From positions 62,001 through 126,000 of the forward strand of contig NZ_JADPFC010000004.1 in the NCBI RefSeq assembly GCF_015668195.1: DNA of 64,000 bases, given 5' to 3'. Shown here piece after piece: positions 37,358-47,000 of the stretch (the stretch's first letter is position 1; each line of letters starts with the position of its first letter). Made by a program: the position numbers and the translations under genes. This DNA comes from Romboutsia_C sp015668195. Lineage in GTDB: Bacteria; Bacillota; Clostridia; Peptostreptococcales; Peptostreptococcaceae. Under the pieces are notes generated by a model. It had not been told where the DNA came from. It saw nothing but the letters and a program-made list of their open reading frames with translations, and searched no databases.

Positions 37358-37981
37358 CTATCCTTTGTATGTTTTAAAATATTGTTTAAACTTTTCTATT
37401 CTTTCCTTTTCATTATTTATAGTCTCTAAACTTAAGTTTCCTCTTCCTAGTCTATCACAAAAAGATAATAATGCTATCTCTTTATATTTTACATCATTTA
37501 TCATATTTTGTGGGTCAAAAAAAGGAAGATTTTTATCATAAAATAATGGTTGCATGTGATATCTTATCATTTTAGATACATCTTCATTAAATTTTTTATC
37601 ATTACTTACCATATCTAAAAAATTTTTACCAATTTTTTCGCCTTCTACATCATGATTATAGGATGTTATTTTCCCTCTTCTAATTTTTGTTGTTGTAAGT
37701 TTTCCTAAATCATGAAGTAAAGCTGACCACATAAATACTCTTTCATTTTCTGAAAGTTTTTTAACTTCGCTCGCCTTATCTACTACTAATAGTATATGAT
37801 TTAATACACTTCCTTCAGGATGATATTTTAGATTTTGTTCTACATTCTCTAACTTTTTTATCATTTCAAATGGCTCTTTATCAAATTCTCCATTTTCAAT
37901 TAACCTTCTTATCTCTTTAGAAGGTTTATTACTTTTAAGTAATATCTCATTTACTTTATTAAATATCTCTTTACTATTCAT
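37358..37981 (-). CDS. HD-domain phosphohydrolase
   Basis: 207 residues. Metal-binding HD motif ALLHDLGKLTTTK (~87-99), upstream His in LNHILLVVDKA, later SYNHDVEGEKIG and MIRYHMQPLFYD complete an HD fold of the tRNA nucleotidyltransferase-associated type (poly-A-polymerase C-terminal HD-like). Substrate unknown; 2',3'-cyclic or other nucleotide phosphoesters are typical. RBS AGGAGA precedes ATG 37981. First gene of the lipoprotein-regulator-kinase string. Confidence 0.85.
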   Translation of the reverse strand: MNSKEIFNKVNEILLKSNKPSKEIRRLIENGEFDKEPFEMIKKLENVEQNLKYHPEGSVLNHILLVVDKASEVKKLSENERVFMWSALLHDLGKLTTTKIRRGKITSYNHDVEGEKIGKNFLDMVSNDKKFNEDVSKMIRYHMQPLFYDKNLPFFDPQNMINDVKYKEIALLSFCDRLGRGNLSLETINNEKERIEKFKQYFKTYKG

Positions 37982-38008
37982 ATTTTTTCTCCTAATTAAA
38001 ATATAAAA

Positions 38009-38041
38009 TAAAAAAAGCTTAGAATAACTAAGCTTTTTTTA
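38009..38041. terminator. Terminator between HD-domain and Lys-rich genes
   Basis: 12-bp perfect hairpin AAAAAAGCTTAG / CTAAGCTTTTTT with flanking A/T runs. Confidence 0.85.
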
Positions 38042-38087
38042 TTTTATCACTATTTATTTTTTTTATTTATATATGATTTTAATAGCT

Positions 38088-38759
38088 TTATCTTTTTGGA
38101 AACTTTTCTTCTGACCAGACTATATTTTCAAATTTATTGCAGCTTTCTTCAGCTTCCACTACATTATCTTCATTAGATGGCTCTTCTTGTATAGTTCTAA
38201 ATCCTACTGAATCATCTGCTTCAATTTCATAATATTCGTCAGAGTTAATTTCATTTCTAAGTTGATTTTCATCTACATATATATTACTTTCATCACTTAA
38301 AGGTTTTGCTTTTTTCCCTTTTTGATTTGAAGATTTTTTACTTTTGGATTTTTTATGGCTAATTTCTTCTTTTTGCTTTGCCTTATTATTTTTAGGAGAT
38401 TTTTTATTTACTGACTTATTACTTTTTTGATTTTTACTCTTTTTACTAGGACTATTGCTAATTTTACTCTTTTCTTCTACTTGTTTACTATTTTTTTCCT
38501 CTACTTGTGCTAAATCTTTTTCTACTTGAGACTTCTTAGAATTTTTGGGTTTAGATTTTTTACTTCCTAATCCTAAATTTAACTTTAACTTATTTGATTT
38601 TTTTGACTTAATGTCTTTTTCTAACTCATCATCATTTTTTCTTTCTTCAGTAACAAAATCATTAAGTATGATTTCATTAAAATCCTCTTCATATTTAGGT
38701 GCCTTACTTGTTTTTTCTTTAGGTGCTTTTTTTCGATTTTTACCATTAACTCTAAACAT
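38088..38759 (-). CDS. Lys/Ser-rich low-complexity protein
   Basis: 223 residues, no globular family recognised. Residues ~50-155 are dominated by Lys, Ser and Asn (many KKSK and KNS units), basic and probably disordered. The ends are acidic (EEDFNEIILNDF; SDEYYEIEADDSVGF). It could bind nucleic acid or polyanions, or be a spore-associated protein; this is inference from composition. RBS AGGGGGTG precedes ATG 38759. Confidence 0.6.
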   Translation of the reverse strand: MFRVNGKNRKKAPKEKTSKAPKYEEDFNEIILNDFVTEERKNDDELEKDIKSKKSNKLKLNLGLGSKKSKPKNSKKSQVEKDLAQVEEKNSKQVEEKSKISNSPSKKSKNQKSNKSVNKKSPKNNKAKQKEEISHKKSKSKKSSNQKGKKAKPLSDESNIYVDENQLRNEINSDEYYEIEADDSVGFRTIQEEPSNEDNVVEAEESCNKFENIVWSEEKFPKR

Positions 38760-38819
38760 AAATACACCCCCTAAAATACTCTTTATATTATATATAGTAT
38801 CTTAGAGGGCTAAATATTA

Positions 38820-39962
38820 CTATTTTCTAGGAGGTTTTGGTCCTATATATTGATATAAGTTTGTTTTTAACATTCCATTGTATAACTTTCTCTTTTTATC
38901 TGCTTGCTTTCCAAATTCTTTTTCAAACTCATCATAAGAAGTTATTAAATAATATGACCAATTTCTAAGTCTAAAGAATGCATTTCCTAATTTTCTATAT
39001 AACATTTGAACACTCTCTTTATCTTCAAGCCTTTCTCCATAAGGTGGATTTGTTATTATAAATCCATACTCTTCATCACTTTTAAATTGAGTTGCGTCTA
39101 AAACGTTAAATTCTATATATTGGTCAACTCCAGCTATTTCTGCATTTTCTTTAGCTATTTCTATAGTTTCTTCATCTATATCATATCCATATATTTTAAA
39201 ATCTATATCTTCATTTATTTTATCATATGCATCTTTTCTAATATCCCACCATATTTTCTTATCTATAGTTCTCCATTTTTCAGATATAAACTCACGATTC
39301 ATACCTGGTGCCATATTTATAGCCTTCATAGCTGCTTCTATAAGCATGGTACCCGAACCACACATAGGATCAACTAATATTCTTCCTGGTTTCCAAGGTG
39401 TTAAGTCAATTATACCTGCAGCTAAAGTTTCTCTTATAGGTGCTTTGTTAGCTCTTTCTCTATATCCTCTTTTATGAAGAGCATCTCCTGTTGTATCTAT
39501 ATAAAGAGTTACTATGTCTTTATGTATAAATACGTATATAGGATACTTTTCTTTACATTCTTTTAGTAAACCTCTCTCCATATATTTAGATTTTAAACTT
39601 TCTACTATAGCTTTTTTTACTATTGATTGTATATGCGTAGTACTATATAATTTTGATTTTATAGATGATGCTTTTGATACTGGAAACTGTGCTTCATAAG
39701 GAATGTATCTTGACCAATCTATTCTCTTAGTATTTTCAAATAATTCATCAAAAGTTTTAGCTTCAAATTCAGCAATTTTAAGGTGTACTCTTTCTGCACA
39801 TCTTAACCACATATTAGCTTTAGCAATACCATCTTCTCCAGTTTTATAAGTTACTCTACCATCTTCTGTTTTTACTATTTCAAAACCTAATTCTTTTATT
39901 TCTCTTGCTAGCATTTTTTCCATACCAAAAAAGCATGGTGATACTAATGTATAACTTTTCAT
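38820..39962 (-). CDS. THUMP-domain class I RNA methyltransferase (RlmL/YpsC-like)
   Basis: 380 residues: N-terminal ferredoxin-like/THUMP region (1-~160), then a Rossmann methyltransferase with DPMCGSGTMLIEAAM, IYGYDIDEETIEIA and the N6-adenine/N2-guanine-type catalytic motif TNPPYGERL. By family it modifies 23S rRNA guanine (RlmL/YpsC type). RBS GGAGG precedes ATG 39962. The larE gene lies 9 bp upstream, so the two are likely cotranscribed. Confidence 0.9.
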   Translation of the reverse strand: MKSYTLVSPCFFGMEKMLAREIKELGFEIVKTEDGRVTYKTGEDGIAKANMWLRCAERVHLKIAEFEAKTFDELFENTKRIDWSRYIPYEAQFPVSKASSIKSKLYSTTHIQSIVKKAIVESLKSKYMERGLLKECKEKYPIYVFIHKDIVTLYIDTTGDALHKRGYRERANKAPIRETLAAGIIDLTPWKPGRILVDPMCGSGTMLIEAAMKAINMAPGMNREFISEKWRTIDKKIWWDIRKDAYDKINEDIDFKIYGYDIDEETIEIAKENAEIAGVDQYIEFNVLDATQFKSDEEYGFIITNPPYGERLEDKESVQMLYRKLGNAFFRLRNWSYYLITSYDEFEKEFGKQADKKRKLYNGMLKTNLYQYIGPKPPRK

Positions 39963-39971
39963 ACGTCCTCC

Positions 39972-40781
39972 TTAGTTGCTTATATCTTTATTCATACTAC
40001 CCATTTCATATCCATTCATATCTAGGGTAACATATTCAAATCCAAATTCTTTAAATTTATTACTAGTGTTTTTAAGTACCTCTTTAATAAAAAACTTATC
40101 TATCTCATCAAATCCAACTTCGATTCTCGCAATATCTTCATGTATCCTTACTCTAAACTGATTAAACCCTAAATCTGCTAAGTATTGCTCGCTCATTTCT
40201 ATTTTTCTAAGAAGTTCTTTAGTAATTCTTGTATTATATGGAACTCTAGTTGCAAGACATGCAAAAGCCGGCTTATTATATGTTTTTAGTCCCATTTGTT
40301 TAGATAATACTCTTATATCTTTTTTAGTCAAATTGCACTCTTTTAATGGACTTATAATGTTTAATTCATTTAGTGCTTTTAATCCTGGCCTATAATCACC
40401 TAAATCATCTATATTTGTTCCATCTAGTACATACTCTATATTATTATCTTTTGCTATCTTTTTAATAGTTTTAAACACATATTTTTTACAATGATAACAT
40501 CTATCTTTATTATTTTCGATAAACTCATCTAATTCTAAATTATCTATATCTATAACTAGGTGCTTAACACCAAATTCATTTGCGTACTTTTTTGCTTCGT
40601 TTATTTCCTTTTCACTATGCATCATAGCATTTAAAGTTATAGCCACCACGTTTTCATCTAATACATCTTTAGCTACTTTAAGTAAAAAATTACTATCTAC
40701 TCCTCCAGAATAAGCTATAGCTACATTGTCTAATTTAGCTAATATATTTTTTAATTTTTCTAGCTTATCATTTAATTCCAC
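39972..40781 (-). CDS. larE: ATP-dependent sulfur transferase LarE
   Basis: 269 residues; PP-loop YSGGVDSNFLL near the N-terminus. In LarE this activates the carboxylate of the pyridinium biscarboxylic mononucleotide for sulfur insertion, giving the nickel-pincer cofactor of lactate racemase and related enzymes. It has Cys175 in PAFACLATRV, equivalent to the sacrificial Cys176 of the Lactobacillus enzyme, and also Cys95/Cys98 (RCYHCKK). The three-Cys set is the one proposed for Fe-S-type LarE that is not consumed. No larA, larB or larC is in this window. RBS AGGGAGAGG before ATG 40781. Confidence 0.88.
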   Translation of the reverse strand: MELNDKLEKLKNILAKLDNVAIAYSGGVDSNFLLKVAKDVLDENVVAITLNAMMHSEKEINEAKKYANEFGVKHLVIDIDNLELDEFIENNKDRCYHCKKYVFKTIKKIAKDNNIEYVLDGTNIDDLGDYRPGLKALNELNIISPLKECNLTKKDIRVLSKQMGLKTYNKPAFACLATRVPYNTRITKELLRKIEMSEQYLADLGFNQFRVRIHEDIARIEVGFDEIDKFFIKEVLKNTSNKFKEFGFEYVTLDMNGYEMGSMNKDISN

Positions 40782-40923
40782 AAATACACCTCTCCCTTAT
40801 TTAATAAATTAATTATATATAATGTTATAATATAAAGCAAACTTTAATTTCTCTTTACTTTAAATTTGAGTTTTTTATATATTTATTATAATATTAAAAT
40901 AGTAAAGGGGAGGGGTGACTATT

Positions 40924-41154
40924 ATGAATTATTATGACATCTTACAAAATTTTCTTAGATGTAACAAAAACATAAAGTTAAAATTTAAAGAAGATAACAA
41001 AACATTAGATATATGTAACTATAATAACATTATACTTTCTTTAGAGTTAGAAAATAGTGACATCAAACTTAATGCTAAAGTAATTTACGAAAGTATTATT
41101 AATTTAGATAATTTAACTATATATATCCCTAAAATATATGTAAAAGAAAGCTAA
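40924..41154 (+). CDS. Small hypothetical protein
   Basis: 76 residues, no recognised family, beta-rich with many Asn/Ile/Lys. ATG 40924 is chosen because GGAGG lies 10 nt upstream; the GTG at 40915 is too close to it. It is followed by a good bidirectional terminator. Divergent from larE. Possibly a small spore or regulatory protein; nothing supports either. Confidence 0.55.
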   Translation: MNYYDILQNFLRCNKNIKLKFKEDNKTLDICNYNNIILSLELENSDIKLNAKVIYESIINLDNLTIYIPKIYVKES

Positions 41155-41179
41155 AACATAATTAATTTATGTATAATTT

Positions 41180-41210
41180 ATCCCAGAGTAATATTACTCT
41201 GGGATTTTAT
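41180..41210. terminator. Bidirectional terminator
   Basis: 12-bp perfect hairpin ATCCCAGAGTAA / TTACTCTGGGAT with T-rich tails, between convergent genes. Confidence 0.9.
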
Positions 41211-41225
41211 TAACTAATCTATTAT

Positions 41226-41930
41226 TTATTCCTTCTTGTATATAACTATAAAAGCATCATTAAATCCTTTTTCTTTTAACTCTTCTATTTTTTCTTCAGC
41301 ATTCAATCTATTATTATATGAACCACATACTACTCTATAAAAAGTATCGCTGTTATCTATAGATGTTATAGGTTTATTTACTTCATTGTCAACTGGAGTA
41401 TATGTTATATTTAAATACCTACATATACCTCTAGCTATCCCATCTGCTAACTCCTCTTGCTTTTGAGTAAGAATTTTGGAATCTTCCTGATTATCTATAA
41501 AAGCAAGTTCTATAAGACACGCTCTCATATTAGTATTTCTTATTACATAAAAATTAGCAGTTTTTACTCCTCTATTTTTAGTATATGCTTTAGCTTTTAG
41601 CAACTCTTCATGTACATAATTTGCTAAATCCTTAGTTGATGATGTATGAGAGTATGTCTCTATACCGTTAGCTGTACCATCAAATGAATTACAATGAATA
41701 GATACAAAACAGTCTGCACCCCAACTATTTGCATCACTAGTTCTAGCTGCTAAAGATATTGTTTTATCTTCAGACCTACTTAACCTTACTTCTATTCCTT
41801 GTTCCTTTAATAAATTCTCTACCTTTTTAGATACTTCTAAATTTATATTTTTTTCATATAGATTATTAACACCAATAGCTCCACTATCATTTCCACCATG
41901 ACCTGGATCTATATATACCTTTTTTGCCAT
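41226..41930 (-). CDS. CwlC-like N-acetylmuramoyl-L-alanine amidase with SPOR domain
   Basis: 234 residues. Zinc amidase (Amidase_3) with DPGHGGNDSGA (His11), EKNINLEVS (zinc Glu), SIHCNS and catalytic Glu in ACLIELAFID. The C-terminal ~45 residues (FYRVVCGSYNNRLNAEEKIEEL) form a SPOR peptidoglycan-binding domain. There is no signal peptide: AAGGAGA precedes ATG 41930 directly before the catalytic domain. This layout matches CwlC of Bacillus, which lyses the mother cell late in sporulation from inside. No larger start is possible without crossing into noncoding sequence. Confidence 0.88.
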   Translation of the reverse strand: MAKKVYIDPGHGGNDSGAIGVNNLYEKNINLEVSKKVENLLKEQGIEVRLSRSEDKTISLAARTSDANSWGADCFVSIHCNSFDGTANGIETYSHTSSTKDLANYVHEELLKAKAYTKNRGVKTANFYVIRNTNMRACLIELAFIDNQEDSKILTQKQEELADGIARGICRYLNITYTPVDNEVNKPITSIDNSDTFYRVVCGSYNNRLNAEEKIEELKEKGFNDAFIVIYKKE

Positions 41931-42022
41931 AATTTGTTCTCCTTTTATAGTACTTAAGCTATAGTAAATAGCCTTATGTATTATATGATTTAGGTATATA
42001 ATTTGACAGTATTTTTAATACA

Positions 42023-42057
42023 AAAAGCTGTGTTATAAATTATACAACACAGCTTTT
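42023..42057 (-). terminator. Terminator after ArsC-like gene
   Basis: 12-bp hairpin AAAAGCTGTGTT / AACACAGCTTTT with T-run on the minus strand, immediately past the stop at 42061. Confidence 0.85.
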
Positions 42058-42060
42058 GTT

Positions 42061-42414
42061 TTATAGTAACTTTTCTTTCCATTCATCTTCTTTAAAACCT
42101 ACTACAACATATTTTCCATCAAATGCTATAGGTCTTTTTATAAGCATTCCATCGCTAGATAGTATATCTAGTAATTTATCATCACTCTCAATTTTGACTA
42201 CATCCTTAAGCCCTAGTTCTCTATATCTTACACCACTAGTATTAAAGAATTTTTTTAATTCATATCCACTTAGTTCATACATTTTTTTTAATTCTTCTTT
42301 AGTTGGAGGATTTTTAACTATTTCAATATCCTCAAATTCTAAATTGTTTTCATTAAGCCAAGCCTTGGCTTTTCTTACAGTCGATCACTTTGAATATCCA
42401 TATAATTTTATCAT
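42061..42414 (-). CDS. ArsC/Spx-family protein with in-frame UGA at the active site (candidate selenoprotein)
   Basis: Starting at ATG 42412-42414 (GGGTGAG upstream) the frame is open for 117 codons except a TGA at 42385-42387, codon 10. The translation is MIKLYGYSK-(UGA)-STVRKAKAWL... through FFNTSGVRYREL, SSDGMLIKRPI and VGFKEDEW, a full-length match to the YusI/YffB-type ArsC family (~118 residues). There the UGA position is the N-terminal redox Cys of CXXC. The second Cys is Val13, and the protein has no other Cys. A hairpin fitting a bacterial SECIS follows (42355-42371). Read as selenocysteine the gene is intact; read as stop it is a pseudogene with an internal ATG (42282) that has no ribosome site. 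I favour selenocysteine. Followed by a terminator, 55 bp downstream of the HEPN-motif gene. Confidence 0.7.
42355..42371 (-). promoter_or_regulatory. Candidate bacterial SECIS hairpin
   Basis: The transcript reads AAGCCAA-GGC-UUGGCUU: a 7-bp perfect stem and a 3-nt loop beginning with G. The loop starts 21 nt after the UGA, inside the 16-37 nt window of the bacterial SECIS model, which also asks for G among the first two loop bases. It is a GC-rich island in AT-rich DNA, built from codons GCC AAG GCT TGG CTT that are uncommon here. Confidence 0.65.
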
Positions 42415-42469
42415 TTGTCTCACCCTTTTAGTTAACATTTTATTTTATATTTACCCAACAGTTATACTT

Positions 42470-43777
42470 TTAATCAAACTTATTCCATGGAACTACTTCT
42501 ACTTCACCAAACCATCTTTCATTTAGTCTATTAGAAAATTCTCCTTTATATCCTATAAAAGATAATACTATTAGTTCTAAATACTTTGTCCCTATTTGTA
42601 TTATATTCCACATATCCTCAACACTAAGATTTGCTCTATTATCTCTTCTGCTTGGATGTACTATTTTATTTCTAAAGTATATTACTAGATCTACCCCATC
42701 GTCAAATCTTGTTTTAGTCCAATCATCAAATAAATCTAATTCTTCCATTCCATATGGTATTTTACATATATCTAGTACCATTTTTATATTTTTAGCTGCA
42801 CTATTTAAGTCAAATTCATCATCATTAAGTATTTGTTCTTGCTCTACAAGTATCATATAAGACAATGCCTCCAATGCAATTTGAATTGATATTATATTAT
42901 TTTCTATGGTTATCTCACCTAATGATTCTATATACCAATCTATTACATTTTTTATAACTTGTCCACAATATCCATCTTCTAGTCTTTTGCACATTAAAGA
43001 CATATACTTTTCTATATTATGGTGATTTGATATAGTATCTGTCCAAGTTGGTACAAATTTAAATGGAGTTACTATGTTTTCTCTCCATAATCTATAGACA
43101 TTGTTATTTCCTTGATATCCTTTAGCTAGGCATATTCCAACATGCCTTCCACACATAAAGCTAAGTGCTATTGATATCCTATCTAAAAAATCTATTATAT
43201 TATTAGTTTTAAATTGTTTTTTATCTTTTCTTTGAACTCTCCCTATATGAGTTATTATACTACCAGATTTTGATTTTAGTTTTTCATTTAATTCTTTTCT
43301 ATAATCATACCTTTTATCTATTGTAACTACAAAGTCATTAATTTCAAATTGAATTCTACCTGCGAACAACTTATCCACGTGTTTTATTAGTGTTCCCGGA
43401 AATTTATCTAAGTTTATTATATGAAAATCTATATAATCTACATAAGCATTTTTTGACTTTATATAACTATCATTTGTATATCCTTCTATATTAAAATCAT
43501 TTATTGAATTTATACTTATCGAAATTGGCTTATACCCATAAATTTCAAGTATTGCATTGTCATAATCTAAATCTAAGTCTATATCTTCATCATATGCAGA
43601 AAGTATTTGTGCTTTAAAGTTTATAGATACTGGAGGAGTCATTTTATAATACACTATTCCGCTACATTTATATTTTTTATCTAAATAAATACAAAATCTA
43701 CCTTGATATATTATTATATCTTCATCTATTTTGTATCTTAAGTATTCTGAAGATATAGCACTATTTATTTCTTTCAT
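42470..43777 (-). CDS. HEPN-motif protein of unknown function (ApeA-like candidate)
   Basis: 435 residues. The N-terminal ~200 residues are beta-rich with no assigned family (GIVYYKMTPPVSINFKAQ). The C-terminal ~230 are helical and end with YFRNKIVHPSRR, where Arg369-X4-His374 is the RX4-6H ribonuclease motif of HEPN domains. Large HEPN proteins with a beta N-terminus include the anti-phage protein ApeA and the Yop-associated families. Start ATG 43777 has GGAGGAAA upstream. Stand-alone gene. Family membership is inferred from the motif and layout; without a search it remains tentative. Confidence 0.55.
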   Translation of the reverse strand: MKEINSAISSEYLRYKIDEDIIIYQGRFCIYLDKKYKCSGIVYYKMTPPVSINFKAQILSAYDEDIDLDLDYDNAILEIYGYKPISISINSINDFNIEGYTNDSYIKSKNAYVDYIDFHIINLDKFPGTLIKHVDKLFAGRIQFEINDFVVTIDKRYDYRKELNEKLKSKSGSIITHIGRVQRKDKKQFKTNNIIDFLDRISIALSFMCGRHVGICLAKGYQGNNNVYRLWRENIVTPFKFVPTWTDTISNHHNIEKYMSLMCKRLEDGYCGQVIKNVIDWYIESLGEITIENNIISIQIALEALSYMILVEQEQILNDDEFDLNSAAKNIKMVLDICKIPYGMEELDLFDDWTKTRFDDGVDLVIYFRNKIVHPSRRDNRANLSVEDMWNIIQIGTKYLELIVLSFIGYKGEFSNRLNERWFGEVEVVPWNKFD

Positions 43778-44032
43778 AATGTTTTCCTCCTTCCATGCAG
43801 TACTTCTTGATTATATCATAAATAATAAACTTTAGCTAAGATTTAAATTAATCATTATTATACTAATTAACTCTTTCATTTTAACTTAAATTGAATTTCT
43901 ATAATTTATAGCACTTTCAATAAATTCTTTTAAATACATATTTAAATTTTTTCATTGCATAAAGCTACCCCTTAAAGTAGTGTTATTTAATAATTTTAAC
44001 TTCTATCTACTTTAAAGGGCTCAATTCATATT
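43778..44032 (-). other. 255-bp intergenic region with a long-range hairpin
   Basis: Minus strand: CCCTTTAAAGTAG (starting ~44019) can pair with CTACTTTAAGGGG (near 43970-43982), 13 bp with one G-U and a ~26-nt loop, but no clear T-tract follows. It may terminate or stabilise the upstream activator transcript. Only a 17-codon open frame (MYLKEFIESAINYRNSI) without good RBS is visible. Confidence 0.4.
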
Positions 44033-47000
44033 TTAAAAATTATTTTTTAATGCTGTCGATAACATTAGTTTTATTCTATTTATTTGATTAATTTCACTAG
44101 CTGATGAATCATAGTCAATAGCTATTATATTTGAGTCTTTATACATTTCTTTTATTTTCTTTATTTGACCTTTTCCTGTTATATGGTTTGGAAGACATCC
44201 AAAAGGTTGCATGCATATAATATTTTTAACATCATCTTCTAATAGCTCTAACATTTCTCCTGTCAATAACCATCCTTCTCCTGTTTGATTTCCTAATGAT
44301 ATTACATTTTCAGTAAACTTAGATATAATTCTTATATTTTTGGGAGGAGTAAATCTTTTGCTTTTCATTAATTCTTTATTATAAGTGCTTTGATAAATAT
44401 TCATTGTATTTATAAATAGATTTCCTAATTCTTTATTTATCCATTTTCCCTCTAAATATTTAAATTTATATTCTGCATTTAAACAACAACTAAGGAAAAA
44501 GTTAGATAACTCAGGTACTACTGCTTCTCCACCTTCAGATTCTATAATATCAACTAAATAATTGTTTGCAAGAGGGTGAAATTTTACTAATATTTCTCCT
44601 ACCAACCCAACCTTAGGCTTTTTCGTATCTATTAAATCTAAATTATCAAAATCATTTATTATTCTTTTTATATTTCTCTTAAACTCTAATATACTAGCTT
44701 TTTTTAATGATTCTTTGCATATGCAAACCCATTTATTATACAATTTATTAGCACTGTTTATATATTTTTCATAAGGTCTTGTTCTATATAAAACTTTCAT
44801 CAATAAATCTCCATATATACAAGACATTAACAATCTATTAGCCATACTAAGTGTAATATGTTTTGATAATCCGTTTTTCTCTATTCCATTTACACTTAAG
44901 GATATCACAGGTATATCCTTATATCCAGAATCATAAAGGGCTTTTCTTAAAAATCCTATATAATTAGTAGCTCTACATCCTCCACCAGTCTGTGTTATAG
45001 CTACAGAAGTATTTTTTAAGTCATACTTACCAGTTTTTAACGCTTCTATAATTTGACCTATAACTATTATTGCAGGGTAACATGCATCGTTACTTACATA
45101 TTTTAATCCTTCATCTATTATTTCTCTTTTTATATTTTCTAAAATAACCAAATTATACCCGCTTAAATTTACTGTTTCTTTAAAAAATTGAAAATGTATA
45201 GGTGACATCTGAGGTACTAATATAGTATGTTTTTTGTTTATTCTACCTTTTCTATATTCGATATGGTCATTTTCTATATATTTATTATTTTTTCTTTCTT
45301 CTATTGCAGCTTTTAATGACCTTATCCTTATCTTAGCTGCACCTAGATTATTTCCCTCATCAATTTTTATAACTGTATGAATTTTAGATTTCTCATTTAA
45401 AATTTCTTTGACTTGATCTATTGTAATAGCATCTATGCCACATCCAAATGAATTTAGTTGAACAAGCTCTAAATTAGAGCTTTCTTTTATAAAGCTTGCT
45501 GCTTTATACATTCTATGGTGATATACCCACTGATCAACTACTCTAAGTGGTTTATTTATTTTAGATAAGTGACATATAGAATCTTCACTTAATACATTTA
45601 TTCCTAAAGAATTTATAAGTTCAGGTATTCCATGATTAATCTCCGGATCTATATGGTATGGTCTTCCACATAAAACTATACCTTTTTCATTTTTATCATA
45701 AATCTCTTTTAGGGCTTTTTCTCCCTCAATTTCTATATCTTTTCTGTATATATCTTGTTCTATATATGCCTTATCTAGAGATTTTTCTATCTCTATCTTA
45801 GATATATTAAAATACTTAGATAGTTCTTCATATAAGCTTTTAATAAGTTTTTCACGATTATTTAGACTTATAAAAGGATTGATATAATTTATATTTTTTA
45901 TTTCGTCTATATTGTTTTTTATAACTTCTGAGTAAGATATAACTATTGGACAATTATAATTATTATCACATAGGTTATCTTCTTTTTTCTCATTAACTAC
46001 ACAAGGATAAAAAATATATTTTATATCCTTTTCTATTAAATCTTTTATGTGCCCATGTACTATTTTGGCTGGGTAACAAATTGTATCTGATGTTATAGAT
46101 GATATTCCTTTTTCATACAAATCTTTTGATGAACGCTTAGATAAAATTACTCTAAATCCCATATTTGTGAAAAAAGTATGCCAAAATGGATAGTTTTCAT
46201 ATATATTTAATACTCTTGGAATACCTATTTCACCTCTGAATGCTTTAGATTTTTCTAATGGCTTGTAGTTAAATATTCGATTATATTTATATTTATAAAG
46301 ATTTATCTTATTTGCTTTTATTTTATTATCAGTATATAAAGCTTCTCCTCTTTCACATCTATTTCCTGATATGAACAACTCATCATAAAATTTATTTATT
46401 GTTAATAAACAATTATTTGAGCATCCACTACATCTTGAAGTTTCTGAACTAACTTCTATGTTTTTTACTTTATCTAAACTAAGTAATGTACTTTTATTGC
46501 TATCATTGTACATTTCTATTGATATTAAAGCGCATCCAAAAGCCCCCATTAACCCAGCTATAGATGGTCTTATTACCTCTTTATTTGTTATCTTTTCAAA
46601 ACTTCTAAGTACTGAGTCATTATTAAATGTACCGCCTTGTACAACTATATTACTCCCTAAATTATCAAAATTATTTTCTTTAATAACCTTATATAATGCG
46701 TTTTTTATTATAGAATAGGAAAGACCTGCGGATATGTCTGCTATGCTAGCCCCTTCTTTTTGTGCTTGCTTTACTTTTGAATTCATAAATACAGTACATC
46801 TTGAACCTAAATCTACTGGTGATTTAGATAATGTTCCTATTTTTGCAAACTCTTTTATGTCTATAGATAACGATTCTGAAAAATTTTCTAAAAATGAACC
46901 ACATCCAGATGAACATGCTTCATTTAATATTATATTATCAATTACACCATCTTTAATTTTTAAACACTTCATATCTTGCCCACCTATATCTAATATGAAG

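Noticed and set aside
42061..42282. A separate 73-residue protein starting at ATG 42282.
   Set aside because: It has no ribosome site and is the in-frame C-terminal part of the longer ArsC-family frame from 42414.
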